A stretch of DNA of 64,000 nucleotides from Cheiracanthium punctorium. Its lineage: Eukaryota > Arthropoda > Arachnida > Araneae > Cheiracanthiidae. The stretch lies in contig JAWZYV010013158.1 in assembly GCA_038373885.1 (NCBI GenBank), positions 62,001-126,000 of the forward strand, in the 5' to 3' direction. A program made the position numbers and the translations under genes. The notes below the pieces were generated by a model that saw only the letters and a program-made list of their open reading frames with translations, searched no databases and had not been told where the DNA came from. Shown here piece by piece: positions 11,076 to 22,960 of this stretch (the first letter of the stretch is position 1; every line of letters begins with the position of its first letter).

Positions 11076-13813
11076 CATAGGTGCCAATGCTTCCAATTTA
11101 CCCGGAAGGTTTCCAAATTTAACACAGTTTTCCGATCTTCCGATCTGAAAGACATTTCTTCCGATTTTTAAAATTATATTTTGCGATTTTAAAAATTTTT
11201 TCCAATACTTTGCCAAAAAGTTACTATTAATGGCAATGTTTGGCACTAGATGGCTCTAAAAATCCGTACATACTGGGATAAGTGCTTCGCATTTTCCTCA
11301 CTAGATGGTAGCACACGGTAAAAGCACGTTTTGAAACAGAACTCCTTAGAACATATTGCGGTGTAGATTTTTCAGCCATGGATGTTATATTTTCCGTGTA
11401 GCTAGGAATTTTCGGATGTAAACAGTAAATTTGCGAATGGCAACACTGCACTTTCCCGTGATCGCGTATGCAGAGAGAGTATTTATTATCGTTCACGTGT
11501 GTGGTTATTTACATTTGATTTTACTTAAAACAAATTTAACGTATGCATTAAAATGTCGAAGCGATATTATCAATGTTACAAGGAAGAATATTCGGAGACA
11601 TTCAAATTCATCCAGAAATCGAGATTAGAAACAAATCATGCATTCTGCACGTTTTGCCGAAGCGACATAAGCATTGCCCACGGAGGCAAACATGATATTA
11701 TTTTGCATTCAACTACTACAAAGCACAAAGAAGCAGCCAAGGTAGTAGAATCAAATCAATCTGTAACGTCTTTTTTTGGAACCAGCGATTATTCTGTGAT
11801 AAATGCGGAATGTTTATTCACATCGTTCTTGATAGAACACAACATACGTTTAAATTGCAGCGACCATGCAGGGATGTTATTTAAAAAAATGTTTCCTGCC
11901 AGCAAAATAGCCAAGAAATATGTCTGTGCACGCACAAAAAGCACAGCCATACTAAAGTAAATGTCGGCAAATAAATCAGAAGAGATTGTGACGACTTTAA
12001 AGAATACGCCCTTTTCTATATCAACTGATGGGAGTAACGATGTTGATACTAAGTTTTATCCAATAGTTGTGACTTTTTTCAATAAAACAATTCAGCAGGT
12101 TACACCAAACCAGTTGTGTGTACCATCCTTGGTAGGGGATGCTACAGGACAGAACATTGGAAAACTTTTGGTAGATAGTCTAGATTAAAAGAATATTCCT
12201 GTTTCAAATTGTATTGCATTCAGCTGCGACAATGCACCTGTTATGATTGGTCATAAATCGGGCGTAGTATCAGTTTTAAAACAACAACATGAAAATATTG
12301 AAATTATAGGCTGCCCATGCCATCTCATAGATTTAGCTGCTTCAAAAAGCTCTGCATGTTTGCCATTTAATATTGATGAAGTTTTGATTGACATATATTA
12401 TTATTTACAGAAGAGTTCAAAAAGAATAGATAGACTCAAGCTGCTACAGGAGTTTCACGAAACAGATATTAAAAAAGTCCTTAAACATGTTAGTACTCAT
12501 TGGCTGTCTGCTGGGAAGTGTTTAGACCGTATTATTCAGCAGTGGCAACCGCTGGTCACTTTTTTCAAAGAGGAAGCAATGAAAGTAACAGAAGTTACTC
12601 CTCTTTCATTTTTTACTATTCCCTCTATAAAAACAGCCCATGAAAGTATTGATGAAATTCAAATTACTCAACCAGAAAGCAAGAAAACTGATCAAAAATT
12701 GATGAGAAAATGCGAGACATCCAAACAACCTTCTACCTCGAAGAAGCAGAAAAATAGTAATGCCATAAGTCGTGAAGAAAGATTATTTTATTTTTTAACC
12801 ACTGATGTTAATAAGGCTTACTGTTTGTTCCTGACCTACATTATACCAGTGTTTGAAAAAGCTAATGTAAAGCTTCCGTCTGCAGAACCACACATTCATG
12901 TATTAAAATTGTTATTATTGAATCTATATAAAGAAGTGCTGTTTAAATTTGTAAAACCTAGTCTATAAAATCACAGGACGACCCTTTAAAAATTCCATAT
13001 CATGACAGAAGTAACCAAAAAGACGATGCAGATATTTTAATTGGAAATGCAGCAGTTGAAGAAGTTGAAAAACTTTGCCCAGCAGGTAAAAATGCATTTT
13101 ATGAAAATATTAGGAAATATTACACAGCAGCATGCGATTATATGCGTAATAAATTTCCTTTCAACTCGGAGTTGCTACAGCATGCAGAAGCTGCTCAACT
13201 ATCCAACATTGAAAATGCCTCATTTTCTAGTATAAAATATTTTATTGAAAAATATTCTGTATTAAGGAGTAGAACAACTGATGAAATGATTTATTCATTT
13301 CAAGTTTTGGATATTCCTGAAAGCGTAAGCAGCAAAGAGCGTATTGATGCACAGTGGTTTGCAGTAGGTGAATTGAAAAATTTCACTGGTGAACTTGAAT
13401 TCAAGAACATTTCTGAGGTCATGTTAACAATTTTGACTATTCCACACAGTAACTCAGAATGTGAGAGGATCTTCAGCCAATTAAAGAAAAACAAAACCGA
13501 TTTTAGATCTACTATGTCAAATGACACTTAAGAAAACTTATTAGTATTAAAATCTTCACAAAAAGCTAAATGCTATGAGCAGGTCTTTAATAATTTTCTA
13601 AAAAAAGCAAAATCTTGTTCAACAGCATTTGTTAATACAAAATAATAAAAATATATTTATTGATATAAATAAATAATTTCTTTGTTTATTTTCACATTTA
13701 AAAAAAATCTGCATATTTATAGTGTATGTTATCTCTTCACTGAAAAAAGTGCGCTACTGCGATATGTCGTGTCAGGACTACAGATTTTCCACCTTAGCAA
13801 ATTGGCACCTATG
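11076..13813 (+). mobile_element. hAT element (2.74 kb) inserted in the RNase H domain of the R1/LOA-like LINE
   Basis: Both ends carry the identical inverted repeat CATAGGTGCCAAT (11076-11088 and 13801-13813). The flanks share a run of six A (11070-11075 and 13814-13819). An 8-bp TSD would be expected, so two bases have diverged or the A-run hides it. Deleting the element plus one A6 rejoins the LINE reading frame (KLFYSMG on the minus strand). It carries its own BED-type transposase on the plus strand, now broken. Confidence 0.87.
11553..13645 (+). pseudogene. hAT transposase with BED-like zinc finger, broken
   Basis: The N-terminus MSKRYYQCYKEEYSETF leads into FCTFCRSDISIAHGGKHDIILHSTTTKH, a C-x2-C...H-x5-H BED-like DNA-binding finger. 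Next come CLFTSFLIEHN, FSISTDGSND (likely first catalytic D), a CHLIDLAASK block, a STHWLS block and the C-terminal hAT dimerisation motif ending PHSNSECERIFSQLKKNKTDFR. Stop codons at about 11958 and 12186 and a frameshift near 12960-13140 break it. Past the stop at 13529-13531 the frame continues to TAA 13643-13645. It resembles the relic at 38583-39760. Nuclear DNA transposition was its role; it is now inactive. Confidence 0.87.
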
Positions 13814-15994
13814 AAAAAAGCTTAATGCCATTGTCCAGACAACAAACTCCAGCTCCAGTACTATTACCAAGCTTGGAGCCATCAGTGTACCACACAATAC
13901 ACCTATTCTTACTATAATTAGGAGGCTTTCACCCTTCATCTCTAGAAAGGAAAGGAACAGAGAGACCAATCAAAGACATGCCTGACAAGCATATTCTCAG
14001 AAGGCATGCTACAGAAAGGATGAGCCTGCATAGGAGAATCAAGATCACCCCATGAAAGGTATTGAGAATAACCCTTCCAGTAACCCAGGTCCATAAGCCT
14101 CTTTCTACAGACCTGGGCCTCAGCCTCAATATAAGAATGCAGAGGCAAGAGGTTTAAAAGCAATTCAGTGATTGCAGTAGGAATTGTACAAAGGCAACCA
14201 GTGATAGCCAAACACGCCATCCGTTGAACACGGATAAGATCCTTCCTAGAAGAAACCAAGGAAGATCTAGACCACCAAACAATGGACCCATACGAGATGA
14301 TCGGACGAACAATCATGGTGTAGATCCAATGAATATACCGAGGACTCAGGCCCCAAGTCCTGCCAATAGCACTTCTACAAGCCCAAAAGACTCGTTTGGC
14401 CTTAGAGAGACAGTAATTAAGGTGATTCTTCCACCCCAAATGGGAGTCAAAGTAAACACCCAAAAACTTCACCGAAGAGGAATAAGCAATAGGATGTCCA
14501 AAAAAAGGAAAACTCAGAAGACTTGAAGTGCTTTGCACTAGGAAAAGCAACCAGACAACTCTTCAGGGGATTGACAGAAAGCCCAGTACCAGAACCCCAG
14601 CTCTCCACCGCCTTCAGGGCCGAGTTAATAAAGCCGACCACAGGACCAAACTTGCCCCTGGCCACAATGGCAATATCATCAGCATAGCCAATACAGTGGA
14701 CCCCGATGCGAGATAACTTTACCAACAAGGAGTCCACCACAATGCACCATAATAAAGGTGAAAGAACCCCAACCTGGGGAGTACTGGCAGAAAGACATGC
14801 CACCAAGATATCCCCCAGAAACGAAGCAGTGATAAGCCTGTACGAGAGTAGATTACCAATCCACTGACAGACAGTTTTATCCACACCCTTGGAAGCAAGG
14901 GCAGACAAAATCGTACCAGAGGGAATCTTATCAAAGGCTCCCTCAATGTCAAGAAAAGCAGCAAGCGCCACTTCCTTACAGCAGACACTTTTCTCGACAG
15001 TAAAAGCAAGATCGCAAAGAGCAGTAACAGTAGATCTGCCAAGCTGATAGGCATGCTGGTTCACAGACAAAGGGGAAGGAATAAGCAATGTATCCCTAAT
15101 GTGCCTATCAATAAGCTTCTCGAGAACCTTTAGGAGAAAAGAAGATAGATTAATAGGTCTAAGAGACTTAGCCTCAAAATAGTTGTCTTTCCCAGGCTTA
15201 GGGATAAAAACAACACGAGTGTGCCTCCACAAAATGGGGACGTACCTTAAAGCAATGCTAGCCCTAAAGATCCTGCATAAAGAAGGAGAAAGCAATGCAA
15301 TGCCTTCCCTGAGAAGGATAGGAATAATACCATCCATACCCGGAGTTTTATAAGGTCCAAAAGATTTAATAGCCCAGACAACCCTATCATGGGTTACAAT
15401 CTTGCGTGCAACATCCCAAGCCTCCTTATCACTGACAGGAGCAGGAGAGGCGGTATACACATTGTCAAGAATGATACAGTTCAGGAAATGAATCCTGAAC
15501 ATCTCAGACAAAGTCTCACTGCCCGACTCAAAGAAGTGACCATTATTCATCTTAATGCAGTTAAGGTTAGACGATTTGTTTTTAGCCAAAAGTTTAACCA
15601 ATTTGGCAGAGGCAGACAAATCATTGATATTGCTGCAATAGTCCTGCCAAGAAGATCTCTTGGCACACCTAATTGCTTTATTAAAGCTGGTGAGAGAAGC
15701 TTTGTAAGCTTGCCTATCACCCGTTTTCTTGGGTTTATTGAAAAACCTCCTGCAATTTTTATGCAAGTAAGTGAGCTCAGTCGTCCACCAAGGGACATGC
15801 CTCCGGGCAACAACCGTGCTCACCGGACAAGACTCATTATAAGAAGAGCAAATAGCCTCAGTAAGGGAGGAAATGGTCTGATCAATATCACTAGGAGAAG
15901 ATAACTTACCGCTGCTATTCCCCAAACAAAGTTTGAGTTTCTTTCTGTAGGAACCCCAGTCAGCTCTGCGCAGGTTCCTACCTTGACTCTTCAC
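13814..15994 (-). pseudogene. R1/LOA-like ORF2, reverse transcriptase region
   Basis: A 515-codon stretch (15994-14447) holds the fingers and palm: PWWTTELTYLHKNCRRFF near its start, then FIPKPGKDNY, LRPINLSSF, a QHAYQLGRST block, AAFLDIEGAFDKIP and the catalytic CIGYADDIAIVARG (YADD codons at 14675-14686). A frameshift near 14500 moves into a frame carrying the thumb (FLGVYFDSHLGWKNHL... to WSRSSLVSSRKDL), down to about 13942. The RNase H start (WYTDGSK) lies in a further frame near 13890. The catalytic Asp residues are present but the protein is split. Downstream sequence is displaced by the hAT at 11076-13813. Confidence 0.88.
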
Positions 15995-16523
15995 TAGGAC
16001 GAGTCATTTAATGAAAAAAAGAATTTGTTTATGATCAGATAAAGTAACATCATCTGACACATGCCAATTCTCAATAAGGTCATAACAATGACCATTGCAA
16101 AGTGAAATGTCAAGAACTTCACTTCTATTACTGGTAACAAACGTAGGTCTGTTGCCCTTATTAAGAATAAATAAATTGTACAACAAATATATTCCAGAAG
16201 CTCATCACCCCGAGGATTGCAATTAGTGCTACCCCAGACAGTATGGTGAGCATTAGCATCACAACCAATGACAAGCTTAATGCTCGCAGTACAGTGTTCA
16301 ATCAAAGATTTAGTACTGACTGCAAGAGGATCACTACTGTCAAAAGGAAGATAAGCAAACAAAAGAACCACACTTTCGTCATTCTGACTAATCTTAACAA
16401 CAACATTATCTCCATCAAGATAATTGGCTTAAGATTAAGGCATGAAGTTTAGCATTAGCTACAATACAAGCTCTAGACCTGACAGCAGTAATATCATACA
16501 ATATATTAAAGCCTTTAACATTA
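15994..16523 (-). pseudogene. R1/LOA-like ORF2, central and C-terminal endonuclease region
   Basis: Minus-strand translation gives LGLNVKGFNILYDITAVRS and, one base out of frame, DGDNVVVKISQNDESVVLLF, then IGCDANAHHTVWGSTN and, after another shift, ISLCNGHCYD and VSDDVTLSDHKQI. These are conserved APE-endonuclease blocks (DxNAHH, SDH). The reading starts exactly where the fragment at 33041-33175 stops, which shows the hAT at 16532-33032 landed in this domain. Confidence 0.85.
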
Positions 16524-16593
16524 AGACCAAGTACGGACGTAGCTATAGTTTTCCCATGAGGGGGGGGTCCAAGCAGGTGGATGAATATACCCT

Positions 16594-16632
16594 ACCCCCC
16601 CCCCCCCCACACACACACACACACACACCACA
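16594..16632. repeat. C-run followed by (CA)n microsatellite
   Basis: A run of C from about 16593 passes into about ten CA repeats. It lies just inside the left end of the 16.5-kb hAT insertion. Confidence 0.9.
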
Positions 16633-18657
16633 CCTTGAAATTTTCGGATTAGTTAGTATAAGCTCTATGTCGTGGGGAAATTCAGTTTATTTGTTCACGA
16701 TTTACTTCATGTCACCCTCCCCAAAAGCTCTTACTGGCTACGTTTCTGAGTGTAGCTAGACATAAATAAACTAGTTCTTGTTGATAATTTCAAGCCATAA
16801 GAAGGCAGATATTTAAATGTCAATAGAATCAATCGATTGGAATATCATTTACTTAGAATCACATAATCACACACAAATAAAACTATGGGCAAATGGTAGT
16901 TATTTTACGTATCTTAACATAAAACACATTTAATGCATAGGTATGCATTCTTCATTTAGGAAAAAAAAAAATAACTAAGTTATAACAGTACAAATAGTTA
17001 AACACATGTCAGTAGCATACTATTATTTTTATTACTTGTGTACAATATTATATTAATGTTTTACAAAGCACTTTGTATCATTTTGAATATGTGGACACTT
17101 TAACATACAGGTTTATTTGGTTACAAGAAAATGAGACTTTATAATAATATTGACTCTAATTTAAAGTATTAAATTTAGCCTCTTTCATCAAATTGCTAAC
17201 TTATTTATTATTTCATCAGAATCAAGTTTCACACCCAGATCATGATGAATACTCATTAAGGTAAGGCCCGTAAATCTTTCATCCCCCATTCTGTTCTTTA
17301 AATAGGTTTATAGCCTCTTCAGTGTAGAAAAACATCTTTCAGGGGTTGCAGTGGACACTGGGAGTGTGGCTAAAATGATAAGATCTTTTATTAAAGGGAA
17401 AAAATGGGGATCGCACAAATCAATAGCTTCTAAAGTAGTGGCAGGTTTCTTTGTTGAAGATTTCCAGTGACTGAACCATATTTCATATTCACTCATAAAT
17501 ATTGTGCCTTTATCTTCACCCAAAAACGTCAGGGCTACTTTTCTAAGATTTTCTTTTACCTTTGCTTCATTACTAGCCTTCTCAGGCAGAAGCATTTGTA
17601 TACCATCGATCGTTTCTTCATGTGGTTTAAAGCGAGCATCGAGCTCTGTTATAACATGTTCTATAAATGGGTAAAATACATTTCGACGGTAATAGATTTC
17701 TGCAGTTTCTCCTGGAACATTACAGCGCTGGGTCTGCTGCCCAGTCGTTCTGGGAACAACTATGTCGCTTGCACTCATCTTCTTTGCTTCCTCGAAAAGT
17801 ACCGCAAATTCACTTTCGTGAATTCTGTATTCCGAATATTCTGTAAGTTGTTTTTACGGATTTTGCATAGCTGCAAACATTGGTTAAATTGCATTCTGCA
17901 TTGCTTTGTTTAAAGTCGCAGTATATGAAAAAACTTTTTTCAGTATAACCAATGCTACGATAAACTGACTATTTTCCATAGCGGCCTGCAGTTGGTATGC
18001 TTGAGTGGTGACATCCGTACTAGCAGTACCTTGAAGATTTTTAAGTGTTGCGTGCACTAGCTGAAACATTTCAGCAAATCTTTCAACAGCCACATGTTTT
18101 TCAGTCCATCGCTTCTCACAAAGAGAAATAAGCGTTGAGTGAGATGAGTTATTCTCATCTGCAACTTTCTTTAAAATGTTGTCTCGAAGTGGAGATTGGC
18201 GAAAAAAGTTTATTATGCTTTTTATAGTTCCAATACAATTTCGTATCATCGGTATCTCGCTTGAATGTGCTAAAACGAGATTGAGAATGTGAGCTACACA
18301 GTGTACGAATTGAGTTTTCGGGTGTTGCTCTGCAATTATTGTTCTTACGCCTCGTAAACGGCCGCTCATCACTGGAGCACCATCGAAATCTAGTCCGATC
18401 AATTTACCCATATCCAAGTTATAAACAAGAGATGTTCTATTATAGTTTTTGCCAATGCTTGAGCTGAAACATCTTCTACTTTTATAAATTCTAGAAAATC
18501 CTCCCGAATTACCAGTTTTCCAGCATAATGCTAATTGTTCTCGCCGTGATATGTCTTGTGTTTCATCAGCCAGCAAAGTAAAAAAGCCTGCTTCTTTGAC
18601 TCTTTTGAGCACTTGCGTTTGAATCTCCTTGCCACATATATCTATCACTTCATTCTG

Positions 18658-19205
18658 CCCCTCAGGGGGAAGACCTACTTTAGGTCTTTACGGGTGTCGC
18701 AATCCCGGGGCCCCAGCGATCTTTCGCTTTTCTTTGTTCTACCCTCCTCTCCTCTTAGCTGTATCCTTCCTTTTCCCCCTCAGTGTAGTTTCCTCTGTGG
18801 AGGTGAGGGCCCCCCTTTAGAAGCTGCGGCCGCCCTGTGCCGTCAGCTTCCATTGGCGGAAAACTACCCACGTGTTTGCCGTGCGTGGAGACCTGTGTCC
18901 CCGGAAATGGGGATCCTGGTAATTGAGAGGGTTTATTCTGCAACACATTGCTTTGGCCTCGGCTTCGGGTAAACAGGAGGTGCACAGCGTTCCCCTGTGT
19001 ATCAACCAGCTGGTGGTACTGATTTCGGTCAACTGCTAGGGATCAAGCAAACGGACATCTACTGGGCACATCGTTAAGGGTGGACGCTGCCTAAGGGATG
19101 TACTGTGTGCGTATAGACCCGACTAGCACTGGTGTATGAATGTGCATCCCCTTGTTGGGCTCCGTGGTGGGTGGTGCAGTCGGGTCCGAATTTCCAATCC
19201 CCAAT
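18658..19205 (+). promoter_or_regulatory. Jockey-2 5' UTR with presumed internal promoter
   Basis: The insertion begins with cccctcaggg, and the 548 bp before the ORF1 ATG at 19206 are clearly GC-richer than the flanks. Full-length Jockey-type elements carry an internal RNA polymerase II promoter at their 5' end. That this segment does so is inferred from position only. Several short open frames on both strands here are not genes. Confidence 0.55.
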
Positions 19206-19521
19206 ATGGATTCGACATTATCTTCGTCTCATGTCAACCACGGGCGCCGACTTGTAAAAATTATTGGGGGGGCTCTTATCCTTACGGAGGTGGACGGGAG
19301 GACACAAAATCCTTCTCTCCGTCAGTATAATAAAGGGGTTCAGAAATTTTAGAATTGAGATTTCAAAATGTGCTTTTTTAACATAACACTTTCATGAAAA
19401 TACAAGGAATTCCATTTAATAAATTTTTCAAAAATTTTTTGAACTCATTTTTTAAATTAAGTATTTGAACTCAAGATCTCGAATCAGTCTTCAGTACACA
19501 TATGGAGAAAGCAAATCTCCC

Positions 19522-19565
19522 TTCTGAAGGAATAACTGAATTTTAATTCAGTTGTTCCTTCAGAA
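19522..19565. repeat. Hairpin with 19-bp arms
   Basis: TTCTGAAGGAATAACTGAA (19522-19540) and its complement (19547-19565) pair with one mismatch around a 6-nt loop. A third copy of the arm recurs near 19603-19622. Confidence 0.8.
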
Positions 19566-20486
19566 TAACGTTTGAAGAAATAGAAGAAATAGTTTCAGAA
19601 TAACGTTCAGTTGTTCCTTCAGAAAGTTAATAACAGCAAAACAAGTAAAATCTTTTTCGAAATGTATTTAATGATAATTTCATAGGAAAGAAAATGCATG
19701 CAGTCAAATGTGGAAAACTGTTCTGCAAAACATTACTCCAGCTAATATTTCAAAATACCCTAGAAGTACAAACGAGACGAAATACTAAAATCTGGATTAT
19801 TTTATTTACTTGCAAACATTCATCAGAGATAATTTTTACTAATATAAAATAGTATTTTTTATTTTACTACAGGATGAAATACCCATAAATTGAATCGACT
19901 TTAATTAAATGTCGCACTACTTTAAGACAGAAAAACTGATCACATTTAAATTACATTTTTTGACAACTTTTTACAGATTACATTTAAAATTATTTAAAAA
20001 AACATAAACAAAGAAGTAATAAATACCTCCTTTCCATGTATTAAAACAAATCAAACAAATATACAAACCATCATACAAAGTTACGAGTCCTCTCTTCGAC
20101 ACATACATTTTAAACGGATTTCCGTGATTTGAATTGTAAAAACAAATAAATAAATAAAGTATACTTTTAAATTCATTCTCATAGTATTTTCACAGCAGGA
20201 AAAAAATTAATTTTTCAATAATATCATCCTTGTTAACATTTAAAAATGATTTAATAAAGAAATCCAAGTGCGAGAATATATCAAAATTCAGAGTCTACAC
20301 TGTTTTAGGTCTTCATAAACATTTTAATACTGAAAACTTTCATTTTACATTAAACTAAGAATGCTCATATAATCTTTCAATAACATTAAAAATGAAAAGA
20401 AATGTTGAAATGTGGTGTTATAGCCAACTATCTGCGCGTGGGATCTAGGCCGGGGGGGGCTTCGTGTGGAACTTGGCATAGAAAAC

Positions 20487-21209
20487 TCGACATATAAAAT
20501 CTGCATTGCACTTTAAATCACACTTCTTTTTGGAAAACCGTTCCAGATTACCTTAACAATTATGAAAACAAATTAAACCAGCACATAAGCAATTGGCAAA
20601 TCAGAGACGCTCCTGGCAAAATGGACACATAGTAATCATTTTATAAACTAAAACCATAATGAATTATGCTATTTGAAACATATTTTGATGATATTTGTGC
20701 AACAATATATGAAAATTTATTTTTATTCAGTACGGAAAAAATTGTATAAAATATAATCGTGCTTTACATTTAAAAGTGGAATAACACAGAAACAGATATA
20801 CAATGCCAAAATTATCACTCTGAATTATTGTAGATATTTACAGACAATTTTTAAGAATACTCAATAATATGAAAAATAGAAACAAAATGAATGAAATCTA
20901 ATTCGAAATCATAGTCTACGCCATATTATTTTTAAAACATATATAAAAACTCCACTGCACTCTAAATCACCCTTCTATTTGGAAAATTGTTCCAGATTAC
21001 CTTAACAATTATCAAAACAAATTAAACTAGCACACTAGCAATTGGTAAGTCAGAGACGCTTTGGTTAAATGGATACATAGTATTCATTTTATAAATTAAA
21101 ACCATAACGAATTATGTTATTTGAAATTTGATGATATTTGTGCAACAATATACGAAAATTAATTTTTATTCAGAACGGAAAAAAGTTGTAAAAAATATGA
21201 TTGTGATAA
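20487..21209. repeat. Diverged direct duplication, two copies of about 275 bp
   Basis: Copy one (about 20487-20762) and copy two (about 20937-21209) share long blocks such as TTCCAGATTACCTTAACAAT, ATTTGTGCAACAATATA and AATTGG...TCAGAGACGCT. The offset is about 450 bp. Divergence of roughly a tenth suggests an old duplication inside the non-autonomous hAT. Confidence 0.8.
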
Positions 21210-21503
21210 CTGGGGTACGAAGGGTATTTTGTTTATAAGCCTTCTTATGATTACCATAGCCCGTTCGTGTAAACATAGTGCTAAAAGTTCTCCTTATTGA
21301 ATTTGCAAAATATACATCCATCTAATGCAAGGTATCACTGAAATGTGCACATAAAAATTCAAGCTAAATAGTCAGCTTCAAACTTTCTAGCACAAATTCA
21401 TTCAAATTTCAATTAAGAAGTGTACAATGACAAAAAGTGTTTCTTGTGTACGAAGTCAATAATGAATCAGAATTATTTTCTCAGAGTTACATATACATAT
21501 ACT

Positions 21504-21935
21504 CAGTGGCGCACCCAGGATTTTAGTTTAGGGGGGGGGGCTGAGCTGAAAATACTGCTGAACTCGGTTATAGTGAGATCGATAATAGTTACAACCCTCT
21601 TATAACGTCAAAATATTCTGTACCACTTGATTTGCCCATACAACACAAGCCCACAAGCAAAAACTCATTATAGAGTCATAAATAATGATCTGATCTTTTC
21701 AGTGATATTGTAACTGACTTTAACAGTGTTTCATAAACTCTCTGTAAGTATTTATTTAAAAACTGACATCTTTTTAGGTAAAAAATACTTTAGAAATAAT
21801 TTGAAGACAATAAATAATAATAATAGTAATAATTCATTAGTGACAATTTTCATTTTTTTAAGTTTTTCACTTCAAACTTTCCACCTTTAGGGGGGCTTGA
21901 TCCCCTCATAGCCCCCCCCCGTGGGTGCGCCTATG
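21504..21935. mobile_element. hAT-type MITE (432 bp) nested in the 4.66-kb hAT
   Basis: The ends are CAGTGGCGCACCCAG and, from the right, CATAGGCGCACCCAC, with a perfect 8-bp duplication catatact at 21496-21503 and 21936-21943. There is no coding capacity. G-runs and C-runs sit next to the TIRs. A truncated inverted copy of the same family lies at about 40780-40921. Confidence 0.94.
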
Positions 21936-21999
21936 CATATACTGTATAAATATTAACACTAAAATAGCTTTAATAATGTTTGATTATATTTTTTTCCTT

Positions 22000-22960
22000 C
22001 TAAATTTTAACGCAGGCCTCTAAAATGGTAGGAGCCCACAGGTGAAAGCCTACTCAGCCTAATGGGTAATCCGGCCCTGTTTAGGTGTAGTCCCTCTTTC
22101 CCCATGACAGCCCCCTCCTTCCTCCTCTATAATTTTTATGGTTTTGTAGCAGTTACGCTAGTTTGATATTCCATAAATAATAATTTACAAACATAGGTGC
22201 TTCATAGAGTGCTTTTACAGAAGAGGGAGGCTATTTGCAAGTGTGGGGTGGAGGTGGGGGTCGAATACGAGTATATGTATCACACGCCCAATTCACACAT
22301 TTTTCTAAAACCATTTTTTGATTTTGATCGTTTTCTTTCATTGTGGGTTCGAGGCAACTACCCCATTCACCCTTACGTTAATCATGCTCGCTGTGACTCC
22401 CCTTTCCTTTGCCCTCTATGTATGGATGAATATGGATGAATGCACATATTTACAAAACGGCTGCATATTTTTCTGCCAAGGAACAACGACTGAGCACATA
22501 GTCAGAATATTGTGTGCATACTTTAGTGTTGTTATAAAATAAGTAAATTAGTCAGAGACTAATGGTTTTCTAAAGAGGAATTCTCTTTCAGCAACACAAT
22601 ATGATATGTATGCACATGATCAAGGCCTCTCTGAATTTTGGGCCTTGTCCAAGCTCGGCTTGGGCCCTCGTTTTTTTTCTTCCTTCTTTCTTGGCGAGAT
22701 GGTTAATCTAGGCCCATGACCACTGTGACCCCCCTCTGGAACCGCCACTGGCACCATATGCAGCCAAGAGTAGCAAAATAATGAACCGAAATTCGCCTAA
22801 AACAACGAGTCTTCTTAAAGATTTCATGGTTTTCAAATGTTCGTTTCTAAATTTTCGTATTTATGTGTAAACTAACAAAAATTTTTGAAAATCGTAGGGG
22901 GGCTGGGAGACAGCTAAGTCCCGCGTAGCCCTCCCCCCCCCACCTCTGATTACGCCCTTG
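22000..22960. other. Lone DNA-transposon ends without partners
   Basis: Three sequences look like right ends of hAT MITEs: CCGGCCCTG ending at 22079, GAACCGCCACTG ending at 22750, and GATTACGCCCTTG ending at 22960. I could not find matching left ends or TSDs. They are probably remnants. A short unrecognised open frame lies at 22197-22439. Confidence 0.4.

Noticed and set aside
22000..22960. Additional complete MITEs inside the 4.66-kb hAT
   Set aside because: Three right-end-like sequences were found, but no left ends with matching TIR and TSD.
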